DNA of 64,000 nucleotides, taken from the NCBI RefSeq assembly GCF_025698545.1, contig NC_068576.1, positions 52,548,390-52,612,389 of the forward strand, given 5' to 3'. Position 1 is the first letter of the stretch. Each line of letters begins with the position of its first letter. This document shows, one piece after another, positions 25,197-37,500 of the stretch. Under the pieces are notes generated by a model. It was given only the letters and a program-made list of their open reading frames with translations, did no database searches and was not told the origin of the DNA. This DNA is from Gossypium raimondii. Lineage: Eukaryota > Streptophyta > Magnoliopsida > Malvales > Malvaceae. Position numbers and translations under genes: made by a program.

Positions 25197-25816
25197 ACAA
25201 GAGAAAAAAATCAGTATAACTATAAAATAAAGTTAAAAAAAACGAAATAATAATAATAAAATAATTAAAATATGATATTGATTTCGAATTGAAGATACCT
25301 ACCAACATTTATAGGAAGTTGTTGAACCAAAGCCAGTACCTTATTATTTATTATAGGAAAATTGTCAACGTTTAAAAGGTGATGCCCGTACATTTAGCTG
25401 GACCGATTGATTGGTACCATATGTTTCCTACCACAATTGACAGCTTACTGATTTTTGTATTCGTGATTAAAAAGAAAATTGAATCGAGGAAATTATTTTT
25501 TATTTTATAATATTATTAAGTTAGTATTATAAATTATTTATTATGGAATTTTGAATACTAGAAAAATATTTTATTTTTATGTTATAATTATAAAATTTAA
25601 ATAGATAAAGTCATTATAAATTTGAATTAGATTTGTATTCATAATAAATCATAATTATATTACAATTATATATTAATTAAATTAAGATTATTTACTAGCA
25701 TTGCGTGCACATTTTCTTTCAACATATAAAGAAAATCCAATATTATTTATAATGTAGTATACGGAACTTATTAATTACTAACAAAATAAGAAAATTAAAA
25801 TTAAATAGCAAAAGTT
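25197..25816. other. AT-rich spacer
   Basis: No gene, RNA or element ends seen between MULE-1 and the next TIR element. Confidence 0.4.
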
Positions 25817-26307
25817 GGCTAATATACTAAAATGCCCTTAAACTATTATACAAGATTTAAATAAGCCTTTATGCTATTTTTGTAGTTAAATAAACCCATA
25901 ACCTATAATTTTTACTCATGAAAGCCCTTAATTTTAATATTGAACTAAAATATTTTAAAATTTTAAATTAATTTATATTTTATGTTGATGTGGATTTGAT
26001 GAGAATAATTTATTCAATAAAAATAAAACAGTTTTTAAAATTTCTTGAAAGTGCTTATATGCAAAACACAATAACTCTTTTCAAAATTTTGGTTACTTAT
26101 TTAAATTTTACGTTGATATTAAAAGTATATAAAACTTATATTGCATCGATAAGAAATTAAGAGTTTGATGTTAACAAAATTACTTTAATATTAAAATTAA
26201 AGGTTTTATGGGTAAAAATATAAAATAAAGTTTATTTAACTACAAAAATAATAAAAGGGTTTGTTTAAATAACTTGTAACAGTTTAAGAGTTTTTAATAT
26301 ATTAACC
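25817..26307. mobile_element. MITE-like element with about 125-bp inverted ends
   Basis: The left arm reads GGCTAATATACTAAAATGCC, then AACTATTATACAAG, then TTTTTGTAGTTAAATAAA. The right arm carries the inverse of each in order, ending TTAATATATTAACC. The arms are about 125 bp and diverged; the core is about 240 bp and AT-rich. No target duplication is certain, so the family is unassigned. Confidence 0.6.
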
Positions 26308-26938
26308 AAAATATTGATCTAAAATTATTCAGTTTTTAACCTTGTACGATTACTTTGATTATGATCAAATTCTTTTAATTTTCTTCAAATAATGATTAAC
26401 TATTGAATGAAATAAAAATATAACTAGGTAAATTTACATATAACCACGTGAGTAACGATTTTATTTTAAAAAATTCTTAAGGAAGTAGTATTTTAAAATA
26501 TTTATTTTTATATAAAAACATAATCATTTTACTAAATATTATATATAATATTTTAATTCAATTATTAAATTATTAAAAGATTTTTATTTTAATAAGATAA
26601 TAAATATTAATTTAAAAATATTTTTGTATCATTTATGATCTCAGATTCACCCTTGGAACCAAAGCTCTACCAAGTGTGTCATAGCAAGAAAATTCGTGAT
26701 TTTATGCTGAAATCGAGAAGCTCTTTTTCTGATTAGCCAAGACATCGGAGTCCATCAGTCAAAGTACGGTCATTTAATAAGCCAGCTAAGCAAGTCTGCA
26801 CCTACGAGCTAAAGCATGACTTCATAAATATACTGTAAGCAAGAGATAATTGCTAAAATTTATTTATTTATTTTCGTTGTTCCTTGTGCCATATTTTTTT
26901 GAGATTAAATAAAAAATTAATGCTATGTTAAATTTAAT
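26308..26938. other. Intergenic DNA left of the transposon nest
   Basis: AT-rich; a less biased patch (26635-26850) has only short ORFs. Nothing recognised. Confidence 0.4.
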
Positions 26939-27401
26939 AGGGTAAATTATTAAAATAATCACTTATGTTTAAAATATTACATTTTAGTTATTTACATTAT
27001 TATTTTGTTACGAAATTGTCATTCTGCTGTTAAGATCTGTTACCTCCCAAACGGTAGTTCGACGTGGCAGTTAAAATTGATTTTAAATGCCAATGTAGAT
27101 GTCCAACTAGAGGTGTGCATAGGCCGAGTTCAACTAAAAATTTTAGGCCCATTTGCTTGGCCTAAGCTCGGCCTGGCCCAAAAAATGGGCCTAAAATTTT
27201 ACCTAAGTCTGACCAAGATAAAAATGTTAAAACCCAACCCGACCCGTCCCACCCATATTAATTTTTATGTTATTTTTATATTATTTTAAAATATATATAA
27301 TACATCAAAAATACTAAAAACAACAAAATAAATATTTCCCAACAAATTGAAAATAAATTTTAAAAAATATGCATACTTAAATAACACTAAGATAAATGCA
27401 A

Positions 27402-27668
27402 GGGATATTTACTAAAAAATTATAACAAAAATAAAAAATTACCAAAATGTTATAACTTTTTTTTTATTTACCAAAATATATATTTTTTATTTACCAAAAT
27501 ATATAAATAAAAAAACAAAAAAAAACTGACCGATGTGACGGATGTACCTTGGTCACGCCAATGGGATTGGCGGCACCAAAGGTGCCAAAGTCATTGGTGG
27601 CACCAATGGTGCCAATACCATTGGCGGCACCAATGGTGCCGTATTGATTGGCGGCACTACTCGTATTA
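27402..27668. repeat. MULE-2 left TIR with clustered GGCGGCACCAA repeats
   Basis: Inverse of 50176-50412. Several copies of TTGGCGGCACC and TTGGTGGCACC alternate with AATGGTGCC at about 20-30-bp spacing between 27555 and 27660. The terminal 100 bases hold the TTTACCAAAATAT repeats shared with MULE-1. Confidence 0.85.
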
Positions 27669-27693
27669 TAATAACGACCTCTATCCACCTGAA

Positions 27694-27790
27694 GAGAGAA
27701 AAATCAAAAGAAAAAAAAAGAAGAAGAAGTGTTGTTGCGGAAAAGAAGAGAAAAAGAGAGAAAAAGAGGAGAAAAAGAAGGAATTTTTTT
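27694..27790 (+). repeat. Purine tract inside the MULE-2 left TIR
   Basis: A/G-rich GAAAAAG-type sequence directly inside the subterminal repeats; counterpart of the pyrimidine tract at 49965-50165. A compound microsatellite (ATT)n(GTT)n follows at about 27898-27961. Confidence 0.65.
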
Positions 27791-27919
27791 AAAAATAATT
27801 GATTATATTGTTGTTATTATTTTGTATATTTTGTAATATTTTTTGTTTTACTTTAGTTATTAAGATTAATAAAACTCAAAATAATAGTATTAGTTAGTAT
27901 TATTATTATTATTATTATT

Positions 27920-27952
<33 letters not shown>

Positions 27953-28242
27953 CTTGTTGTTAGTATTAAGATGTTATTAATGTATTAAGATGTAACTTAG
28001 TAATATTATAGTTAGCAAAAACTAGTATTGTTATTATGGTTACTTATTATTTACGAAAATAAACTAGTTAGTAAAAACTAGTATTATTATTATAGTTAGT
28101 TAGTTAGTTATTATTTTTAGTAAAATTAATAATTTTAGTGTGTGTTATTTTGTATATTATATTGAGTATAAATTTTTTTAAGTAATTTAGTTACCGTTCG
28201 AGAATTTTTATGAGATTTTTTTTTACAGATTAAATATTGAAG

Positions 28243-30926
28243 ATGGATGCTAAGTTTCTTGTATGCGTTTATTTCGATGGAGTCATCTTGACAACAAGTG
28301 TTGGATGTGTATTTGAATGTCGGCAACAAATAGCAATGAGATTTAATAGAAATGTATCGTTTGATGAAATGAAAGCAAGGATTAATGCAAAAAATCATAG
28401 ACGTTGTGGGAGAAGGATATCAAAAATTTTCTACAAGTTTCCAGTTTCGACAAATCCGGTCAAATTCGTCGAAATGGAACTTGTAGACGACGAAGACGTG
28501 GAGACAATGGTCGATCTCTACTGTGGGAATGGGAGTGAGAAGAATGCACCGATTCACTTATTTGCTGAGTTAGTCGGTATGGAGCAAAATGAAGATGTTA
28601 ATGCATCTAATGAAGAAGACGGGGCTGAAGAACCGTGGATGGTGGCTCTAATATCATACGTTGATAGTGAATCAACTATGGGTGGGATCGGTATCGACCT
28701 GAATATTACACCCGATGTTGACATGGTTGGTGGTGAAGAAGAAGATGCTGGCGAAGAAGAAGGTGGTGGTGATCATTGGGATGAAGAGGTCGATAGTGAC
28801 GGTGATCCCGATGTTGACGATGTACCTGATGATATTGACGATGAATATGTCAACAACGATGAAGGCATTAACGCTTCTTTGGTCGAGGAGCAGATGCGGC
28901 GTATTGTGATACACAATAATCCTGGGCCACACATGTCGCTCATAGACCACGACGCAACAGATGTAGGTGAGTTTCGGTACCACGAAATAGTTCATTCTCA
29001 CGGGCTGCCCGTAACATCTGATGATGATGAGATATTTATAGGCCAGAGATTCAGCTGTAAAGAAGAGTGCGTATATGCCATTAAACAATACAACATGAAG
29101 ATATCGGTGGATTATAAAGTATCTGTGTCTACTCCGAAAATATATGTTGGGGAGTGTTGGAAGGCAGCGGAAGGCTGCAATTGGCGGGTACGAGCTGCAT
29201 TCATTAGAAGTTCTCAACTGTGGGAGATACGAAAATTTGTTGGTCCTCATACATGCACATCAACACGTATGATAGAAGATCATAGAAAACTTGATTCGAA
29301 AACTATTTGTGCGTGTATCATGCCAATGGTGAAGGACATGCCGACCATTAAAGTTTCGGTACTCATTGTGGAAATGCAAGCACGATTCCAGTATCGAGTC
29401 TCATATTGGAAGGCATGGATAGCTAAATAGATGGCGATGGAGCAACTGTATGGGGATTACGATTCGTCGTATAACGAGCTTCAAGGTTGGATAGCTGCTA
29501 TGCGGGAGCACGTACCAGGGACTATGATTAAGTTGCAGACAAGTCCATATTACGGCCCGGATGACCAGTTACAGCCGGCAAAAAGGATTTTCCATCGGAT
29601 GTTCTGGACGTTCGATCCATGTGTGTAGGCATTTCCCCACTGAAAGCCACTTGTGCAAGTGGATGGGACATGGCTGTATGGAAAATATACACAGATCATA
29701 CTTCTTGCAGTTGCTCAAGACGGTAACAGAAACGTGCTCCCGATAGCATTTGCTATCGTAGACAAAGAGAACATGGAGTCTTGGGAATTCTTCCTCACAA
29801 ATCTGCGGAGGTATGTTATTAAGAACGATAACATTTGCATCATCTCTGATAGAGGAAAGGGTTTAATTGCAGCTATTAGGCGTTCCGATGTGCCGTGGAG
29901 ATCCGTTTACTGCATTCGTCACATTGTGTCTAACTTCCATAAAGATTATAAGAATGCAGACTGGAAGTGACAAGTCGTGGCAATGGGTAAATGATAACCT
30001 TATCTTTTCACTATAAGTTGTAATGTTTGATGTTATCAACTTACTAGAACTTATTTTTCGTTAATACGTATGCAGCGTACGAGTTAGAGCCACATATTTT
30101 CCGGTAAAGAATGATTCGACTTGAGAGTGACATGGAGGGGCAGGCAAACACATCTTTTCGAGAATGGTTGCGCACAATGGAGTCGTGGCAGTGGGCTCAA
30201 AGTTTTGACGAGGGCTTTCGTTACGGCCACATGACCACAAACTTAGTCGAGGGGATCAACGCTGTCTTGTTGAAAACACGTCATCTTTCGATTGCATCGG
30301 TATTTTCTGCTACTTTCTACAGGCTGGCTACTTTGATGCCAAGAATGGGTCAGCAGCAAGTCGGCTAGATTCAGGCGGGACATGAGTTTGTCGAACATAT
30401 AATGGATGCAATGGTCGTAAGCCGTCGGTTGGCGAGGTCAATGAACGTGGAAATATATTCACGACGACTGCAAACGTTTCGAGTTACTGAGAACATCGGT
30501 CGTCGACCTAGGTCCTACGGAGTTGATCTCCGTAACAGACGGTGCGAGTGTAGGAAGTTTGAAACAATTCATTATCCCTGTGCGCATGTCGTGGCGGCGT
30601 GTGCTAAAGTCAACCTTGATGTTGAACAATATGTCGATGATGTGTACACGCTGGAGCGCACATTGCGTGTCTGGGAGAATGAGTTCCCCGTCCTGCCGAA
30701 CCTATCTACGTGGGAGGTGCCGCCGATGACTTTCGAGCTGATCCCAGACAGAGGGCTAAGGAGGAATCCAATGGGTCGTCCGCAGTCAAGCAGAATCCGT
30801 AATGAGATGGACATTAGGGAAAATTTTGATGGAAAGCGTTGTGGAATATGCCGGTTAAGTGGTCATAGCCGGAATAAATGTCCTAACCGAAACTTTCATG
30901 TTGGTCAGTCGTCCGGATCGGGGTGA
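28243..30926 (+). pseudogene. MULE transposase, full domain set, six in-frame stops
   Basis: The start is the ATG at 28243 just after an intron-like acceptor (TTTTTACAG). Domains in order: a PB1-like N-terminus (MDAKFLVCVYFDGV), an acidic linker, and a Mutator-type DNA-binding region around 29020-29270 (CWKAAEGCNWRVRA, GPHTC). Next come the MULE DDE core around 29650-29950 (QVDGTWLYGKYTQI, CIISDRGKGLIAAI), a SWIM zinc finger CECRKFETIHYPCAH near 30545, and a CCHC knuckle CGICRLSGHSRNKCP near 30840. A probable intron is 29987-30075. The reading frame is kept throughout apart from stops at 29428, 29626, 29641, 29968, 30105 and 30366. Five of the six could arise from a single C-to-T change. Length is typical for this clade. 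It encodes no full-length protein now. Confidence 0.88.
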
Positions 30927-31167
30927 AATTGATTCACTTTGTATTTTGTTATAAACAGTAATTTTATTCGGCTTTGTACCATGTGCGCACTTGAAATTAT
31001 TAAGATTATATCGAAAATAAAGGCATTCATAATTCGATTGAGCTTTAATATAATGAAAAAAAATAATGGATATTTATACAAAAAATTCTGAAGTAAGGTC
31101 AATTAAAATACAAATATGGCTTTTTATACAGAAAGTGCATCAAACCCCTAAAATCGATGGTATACCT

Positions 31168-33126
31168 CTACGGAGGTCGACGCTCACAGTCTATGCGACG
31201 ACCAACATCCTCATCGTCCGCAGGTGGGGGCGTGGAAAACATAAAGGAAAGGTCTTGTACCTCGTTCGCCGCCGACGAACTTGAACCATAATGTTGCGGA
31301 TACGTGTCGGACGGGCCGGGCATACCGTACTGCGGCCGGGAGGATCCAAACAGTTCAAACTCGTAGGCGTATTCGCCCTCTGCGAAGCTCGGATAATATT
31401 CATCGCCCACCAAATCCGGACGATAGCCATGTGAATCCACATTTAACTGTGAATGTCCGGGATCTGGCTGGGGGTCCTGCTCCGGCTCTGTCAGTTGCGG
31501 AGAACAATATGCTGTCGGATCTGGATCCATCGGGCTCGGGTCGTCCGATGCCCCAACTTGCTGTACGTACGGGGGGATTATAGTCGATTGCCCTCCAAGT
31601 AAATATGGCTTCCCGCAACTATGGTACCATTGTGTATACTTCAATGATGGTTGCAGGTCCGTAGCCATAACCATTTGAGGAATTCGGTGAAATCGATCGT
31701 TCCACAATACGACGTATTTCCGGTGCTTGATTCCCCAGTCTAATTGAACTCTTCCTCTCTTTGTCAAGCCGCGATCATCCTCTAACTGGGCCGACGGATC
31801 TAGGATAGGTTAGATGCACCCAAACTGCCGAAGCACGCGATCGCCGTGATACCACTCAACGATGTTGAAATTAATAATTTGTGTGTTAATGCACCATATG
31901 TGGGAATCAACGAGTGCGGATGAGGGTACGACATTTGTAATTTCCCTCCTCCGGTATGGCATCTATATAAACTGCATGAGTAATAACATTGTAACGAGTT
32001 AGACCGATAACATGTGATTAAGATATAGAAATAGAATAGATGTCATGAATATTAGAATAGCAGTTTACCCCTTTCCGAGCATGCTGTTCAATCCTCATGC
32101 GGTATATCGGGACATCAGACGACTTTTCGATGCCAGGACGGGTCGTCCACCTACAAAAAATAGTATAGGGTTTAGGGTTGGTAACATTACTTAATATATT
32201 ATAACTACAAATAATGACAATTTAGCGTCTTATCACCTGAGAGGCAGTGGATACAGATAGGGTTGGTGACTAACACGTGCCAAAAACGGCATCCGATAAA
32301 GCGTCCACGACTGCAGCAGTATGAGGCATCTGTCGATGTCTTTAACCTGCGGCTCTGTCTCCCGACAAAGCTCCCGGTAGAGCGTTGCTAGCTAGAACGG
32401 CGAAACCCCAGCTATACCGCCTAGCAGTGGAGAAATCAGCTAGCAGGGGCAGGTACGACAAATGCACACAGTCACCGTTTGCATCAGTCATGAGTACTGC
32501 CCCTATCATATGCATGATGTACTCTCGGGCAACGCACATTAACTCACATTTAGTGGTGGTCACTGATAATTGTCTAATTTTGGCTTTTAGCCATGTAAAT
32601 TTGAGGCCGGAGAAATATTTGTCGCCGTCTTCTGGCGACTCTCCTAGGAGTTGATAGCAAACTGCAGTCGGATCGGTGAATAACGATACTCCCGTTACAA
32701 GACTCCCGTCAGTTGGGAGCCCCAGCTGCACTGCAACATCCTCCAAGGTCACTGTGCACTCCCCGCACGGAAAATGGAAAGTATGGGTCTCCGGACGCCA
32801 CCGCTCCACTAGCGCAAATAATAAATCAAAGCGCAAGTCGGACGACCGGATTAATGCTACTGACCCAAATCCGGCTAGCTCCAGGTTCGGCAGCAATCGA
32901 TCATCCGGAGCTTTCTTTAAAACACTCATGCGGCCCTTTAATACTCGGAACGAGTCCTGATAGTGTTAAATTACAGAAAAAATATTACGATAACATAATT
33001 TCTTTGTATATACTGCGTATATCCTTTTAAAATAAATAGAACTCCTGATTAACAAATAATAAATCATACCGCGTTATTAGTCGCATCAGATATGTGTCTA
33101 ATATTGCTTTGAATCAATCCAGCCAT
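31168..33126 (-). pseudogene. PMD gene of MULE-2, 4 exons, disrupted
   Basis: Minus strand. Exon 1 is 33126-33070 (19 codons), exon 2 is 32956-32237, exon 3 is 32150-32069, exon 4 is 31971-31168. Exon 2 carries the PMD core (LELAGFGSV, RWRPETHTFHFPCGE, VTLEDVAVQLGL). Exon 4 has DWGIKHRKYVVLWNDRFHR and a Pro/Asp-rich disordered tail. The layout matches MULE-1, which lacks the exon 2 end, exon 3 and the exon 4 start. Disruptions: a one-base frameshift in exon 2 near 32390, a TAG at the start of exon 4, and a TAA near 31810; both stops fit single transitions. Expected function: unknown passenger role; host PMD relatives act in silencing. Confidence 0.8.
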
Positions 33127-33461
33127 TGCGATTCCTGCAAGTTGAAAAAAAGTTAGAAAAAAATTCTTACTTCGGCCATTTATTCGTATTTTTTTCTTCG
33201 CATTTTATTCCTTTAAAAATATCATAATTTTTAAATTTATAATTTTACATTATTCCAGTGCATAATGTTTGAAATTTATTAATCTAGTGTGTTATTTAAA
33301 TTAATTTTCTGTAAAAAATAACCCTTACCCCTGCCCTTTGCTCGTATTAATTTTCTGTAAAAAATAACCATCACCCTTTTTTTTGCACGTTTTTTTGATA
33401 TATTTTGGTAAATAAAAAAAACATATATTTTGGTAAATAAAAAAACTTATAACATTTTGGT

Positions 33462-34736
33462 TGTAATACTCAATTATTGCCCGGGGCCCAAAATTGTTTA
33501 CAGCCCACATTTGGCTGAATACAAACCAAATACATGAGGCCCAATAAAGCCCAAACCAATAACACTATACAACCCAAATTTTTCAAGGTCACAGAAACCC
33601 TAAAAGGCTGATGGTTTCGGCCCCGCAACTACACATGTTCAGCAAACCGTTCATCGAGCCACGTCTTTGCTCACACGTTCGGCAGTTTCCACAAGGCCCG
33701 TTTCCACGTTCGTTCCACCTGCAAATAAACCACGAATCACATCACAACAGGTAAGGGATAGGAGTTAATTAATGGTTATTAGTTTTGGGTATAAGAGTCC
33801 GATTGTAAACCGATTTTGGGGTTAGAAAAAATTCGGTATTGAAAAACATCAAAGAAAATACAAAAGAGAAGGAAACAGAAAAAAAAATATTTTTGAAGGT
33901 ATCTCGTTTTTTTTTAAATCTGTGGGATTATTGTTCTTTTTCTTTTTTTATTTTCTGTTATAAAACAAAAACGAAATAGAAAAGGGAAAGAGGACTTACC
34001 GTTGGGGTGCCGTTGGAGTGCCCTCACATCGCCGTTGATGGTCGGAATGGGGCTTGAATGACTGAGAGAAGGGGAGCAACGGCGTGATTGAAAATGGCAG
34101 AGGAGAGTTTATTTTCTAGGGTTTCAAATGGGTTTTATTGGCTGCAATTGAAATGGGGTTTTATTTATGGGTTATTTATGATTTTAATCCTCTCATGTTT
34201 TCATCATTTTAAAACCACTGTTTTTGCTATTTTTAAATTTTTCCTAAAACATTAAATTTGTTTGATTTTAATCCATTCTTCTGTGCAAACTTTGGGAGAG
34301 CGGGATAATTTCCTTTTGACCCTTCATGTTGCACGCATTTTGCAAATTCATCCTCTATTTTAATTTGATTTTGTGTTGTTAATTTTATTTTGATTCTAAT
34401 TTAGTCCATTGTATTTGCTTTTACAAATTAGATTAAATATTAGTTTGTTAATATTATTATTGTTACTAAGTCTTTATTATCTTTGTTATTATATTATATA
34501 TTACTATTATTATTATATTAATTATTATTATTTTAATACATATATATACGCATATGTATCTTATTATATATATATATGTACATATTTTAAATGGTTTTAC
34601 AATGTATATATATATGTGTCTTATATATTTTATTATTACTTTATTTTTCCTAGTTTTGTATACATATATATACATACATATACTTATATTTTATAATTTT
34701 CATATAATTTTTCATATTTTTAATCCAAATATTAAT
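33462..34736 (+). repeat. 5' LTR, 3'-truncated
   Basis: Matches the 3' LTR from its first base to about 48370, then jumps to unrelated sequence at TAATCCAAATATTAATACTT. About 885 bp of LTR end and the following primer-binding site are absent. ATTAAT at both sides of the break is possible microhomology for a deletion. Confidence 0.85.
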
Positions 34737-35192
34737 ACTTGATTAGCTTAAGGCTGTTAGCTTATTTGCATTTTGCATTTCATGGTCAATTTTACCCCTT
34801 TAAGTGGGAGTGAGAAGCTAGTCCTTCGTGAGGTCTTCACCTCCGTGTAGGGTAGTGGATCGCTTTCGGGATACATCTGTACCTATATCTTCGTGAGATT
34901 TTCATCTCCGTGTAGCCATAGGGAAATGTGTCCCCCTGAACTGAACTCGGTCTATATGAGCCTATAATGGGTGAGGATCAAGGAATCTGCTGGTTCGGGT
35001 ACCCTTGCTCTAGAAGCTAAAACCTCATATAGTGAACCTTAGGAACCTACCCTAGGTAGAATTACTTTGAACCTTAGTAGACACCTAATTAGGACTTTTT
35101 GTGTTTTACACTGATTGCATGGCATTACAATTACATGGCATTCCATTATAAAGGCGTTGGTTCATATTCGGTTGCTAAACAAAAAGCTTACC
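34737..35192 (+). other. Retrotransposon leader before ORF1
   Basis: Noncoding sequence between the deletion point and ORF1, with two similar motifs CTTCGTGAGGTCTTCACCTC (about 34827) and CTTCGTGAGATTTTCATCTC (about 34890), both followed by CGTGTAG. This is an imperfect direct repeat with a 60-65-bp period. Confidence 0.5.
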
Positions 35193-37284
35193 ATGGGAAA
35201 TGGGTTTCTTGATAGAGTTGATGACAATGCGGCTGTCCGAACTTGGGCTGAGATGACACATCGCGAAAAAGGTGATAGTTTGGCCGAGGGGTACGTATCA
35301 GAATTATGGGACTTCACCCGTGTCAGCGTAGCTCAAAATAGCTTATAGGAGTTGAAGGAGATTTGGGATCAGTGGAATAATGAGGTTCGGCAGTTATTCT
35401 ATTCAAATTATGGGGATTTACCTTATTTACTTGATATGAAGTTAGACAAGCGTCTTTTTCGAGCTCTTTCCCAGTTTTGGAACCCGGCCTACAGTTGCTT
35501 CACGTTTAGAAAGGTTGATTTTGTGCCTACAAGGGAGGAGTACGTGGCATTACTTCGGTGTTCGAGGATTCAAGTAGACAGAATCTATTCGAAAGCGGTA
35601 AATGTGCCAACCTTCTTGAGGAAGCTGATGAATATAACGGGGATGAACGAGCAATGGGTTACAGCTCGGATTAAGCAAAAGGGGGATAGCAGATGCATTC
35701 CTTGGAAAACTTTGAAGGACCTCATTTTAGTGCACCTAGACACGAGGAAGAAGGTAGACGTCTTTACTTTAAGTATTTATGGTTTGATTGTGTTTCCTAA
35801 GACATTGGGGCATGTTGATGAGGCGGTTACTGACTTATTCGATCGACTTGATAAGAGAGTTTCGCCAGTCCCGGTAATTTTGGCAGAAACCTTCAGGTCG
35901 CTCAATGCATGCCGAAGAGCGGGAGAGGGTAGGTTTATTGGATGTGCACAGCTTCTACTTGCTTGGTTCCACAGTCACTTCTGGAAGGAGGATAATGTTT
36001 CATATCGGGTCTTCTCTGAAAGCTATTCACCGTTGAAAGAGGTAGTGGCTACTCCTAGGAGAGATGACATCTCGGAGGAGAAATGGATGGCAATTTTTCA
36101 GAATTTACAAGAGGAGGATATTGAGTGGAGAGCTCCATGGTTACTTCCAGATGAGGTCTTATATCGGTGTGGGGACTTCGACTGGGTTCCTTTGCTTGGA
36201 ATTTGGGGAGCTGTTGGTTATGCCCCATTGTTAGTGTTAAGGCAATACAGGTCAAGACAGTTTGTGCCTGCAACTCATGGACTGGCCGAGTGTGAATTCT
36301 CGTATAAAGATGATGGTTACAAAAAGAAAGCTCGTGATATGGCCAATGCGTGGAACCAAACTCGCCGAATGAAGAGGTTAGCTGTGGGTTCAATGACAAC
36401 TCTCGAGTACAACGAATTGTGGGTTAAGAGGATCAACGATAATATTCTTGGGCCGACTCTGAAAAATAGTCAGTCGATAAAGGAGCATTTGCGTGTTGTC
36501 CCCACTGAACTGGAGATCATAAAACAGGACTTTGAAAGGAGGAATGCTGAATTAGAGAAGAAAATAGAGTAAATAGAGGAAGAGAAAGTAAATTTGAGAC
36601 TGGATGTGGATGTTCAGAAACTCGAGGCTGATAAACTGAGAAAGGGAAAGAATAAGGCTGAAGAAGAGCTAGATAGCTTGAAGACGGATTACAAGAAGCT
36701 GCGTGTGTCCATGAGAACTACCGGGCTTGGAAAGACTTCAGAGCAGTGGCGTGAAGAAATTCGAGAGGAAAGAAACAGGTCAGATCGGTGGGAAAGGAAA
36801 TTTCGAGAGGTACAAGCACGAAATGAAGCATTAGAAGGGAGCTTGTCAGAGAGCCAAAAGGAAAAGGAAGAACTAAAAGACAGAGTAGCTGAGTTAGAAG
36901 GGTCTCTTCGTCAACATAGAAGTCGAAATTCAGTATTATAGCTGAAGGCAAGTCTGAGCAAGATCGAAGAGATGAAGGGTAAAATAGAAGAGTTAGAAGC
37001 AATATTGCAGAGTTGTGAGGTTCGAATTGAGCAGCTAGAGGTAAAGGAAGGTCGTCAGAATGAGTAACTTCATTATTTCCAGGATCAAGTCAGAAAATAG
37101 GGATCGCATTATGGGAGAAGATGTGGTGCAGATTCGTGAAGTGGCAGATCACTTGCAAACTTTAGCTGTACAAGCTGACACGTTGAGCGTAAAGTTCGAG
37201 CTAGAGTCAGATCGAGGACAAGAGTTAGCATCATTGATTAAAAAGATCAAGGTCTTAAGTATTAGGGCAAAGTCATATTTGTAG
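35193..37284 (+). pseudogene. ORF1: DUF7745-type protein upstream of gag
   Basis: The frame from the ATG at 35193 runs to 37067 with three in-frame stops (35346, 36570, 36939). A closing module (REVADHLQTLAVQADTL) then lies in the +1 frame up to 37284. The N-terminal half (to about 36420) is a globular domain with KRLFRALSQFWNPAYSCFTF followed by VPTREEYVALL, which I recognise as DUF7745. The C-terminal third is a long charged coiled coil. Such an ORF before gag is a hallmark of Ogre-like Tat elements; its role in the element is unknown. The pattern of an aromatic W-P residue pair, a short F-x-F strand and a T-x-E-E/D motif resembles the PMD core. I infer distant relationship, not proof. Confidence 0.75.
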
Positions 37285-37500
37285 CCCATTCTATGTAAAG
37301 AGATTTATTTTCTAATAAAGTTTTCTGAAAGTGATTGAAATTAGAATTAACGCCTTTTCTGCATTGCATTTTCATACATCGCATTGCATGCATTAGCAAA
37401 TTATCAAACGGTTCTGATTAATCAGAATCATTCCTAAGTTAACCTGGAATCTAACCAGCCAATTCAGCATCGTTACGGTACACGAGCGAGATAAAAAAAT
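37285..37500 (+). other. ORF1-gag spacer
   Basis: About 215 bp of noncoding sequence with an AT-rich start; no splice site or RNA structure I can support. Confidence 0.4.

Noticed and set aside
34409-34742. ORFs rich in Y, I and C on both strands
   Set aside because: Product of TA/ATT microsatellite sequence in the retrotransposon LTR.
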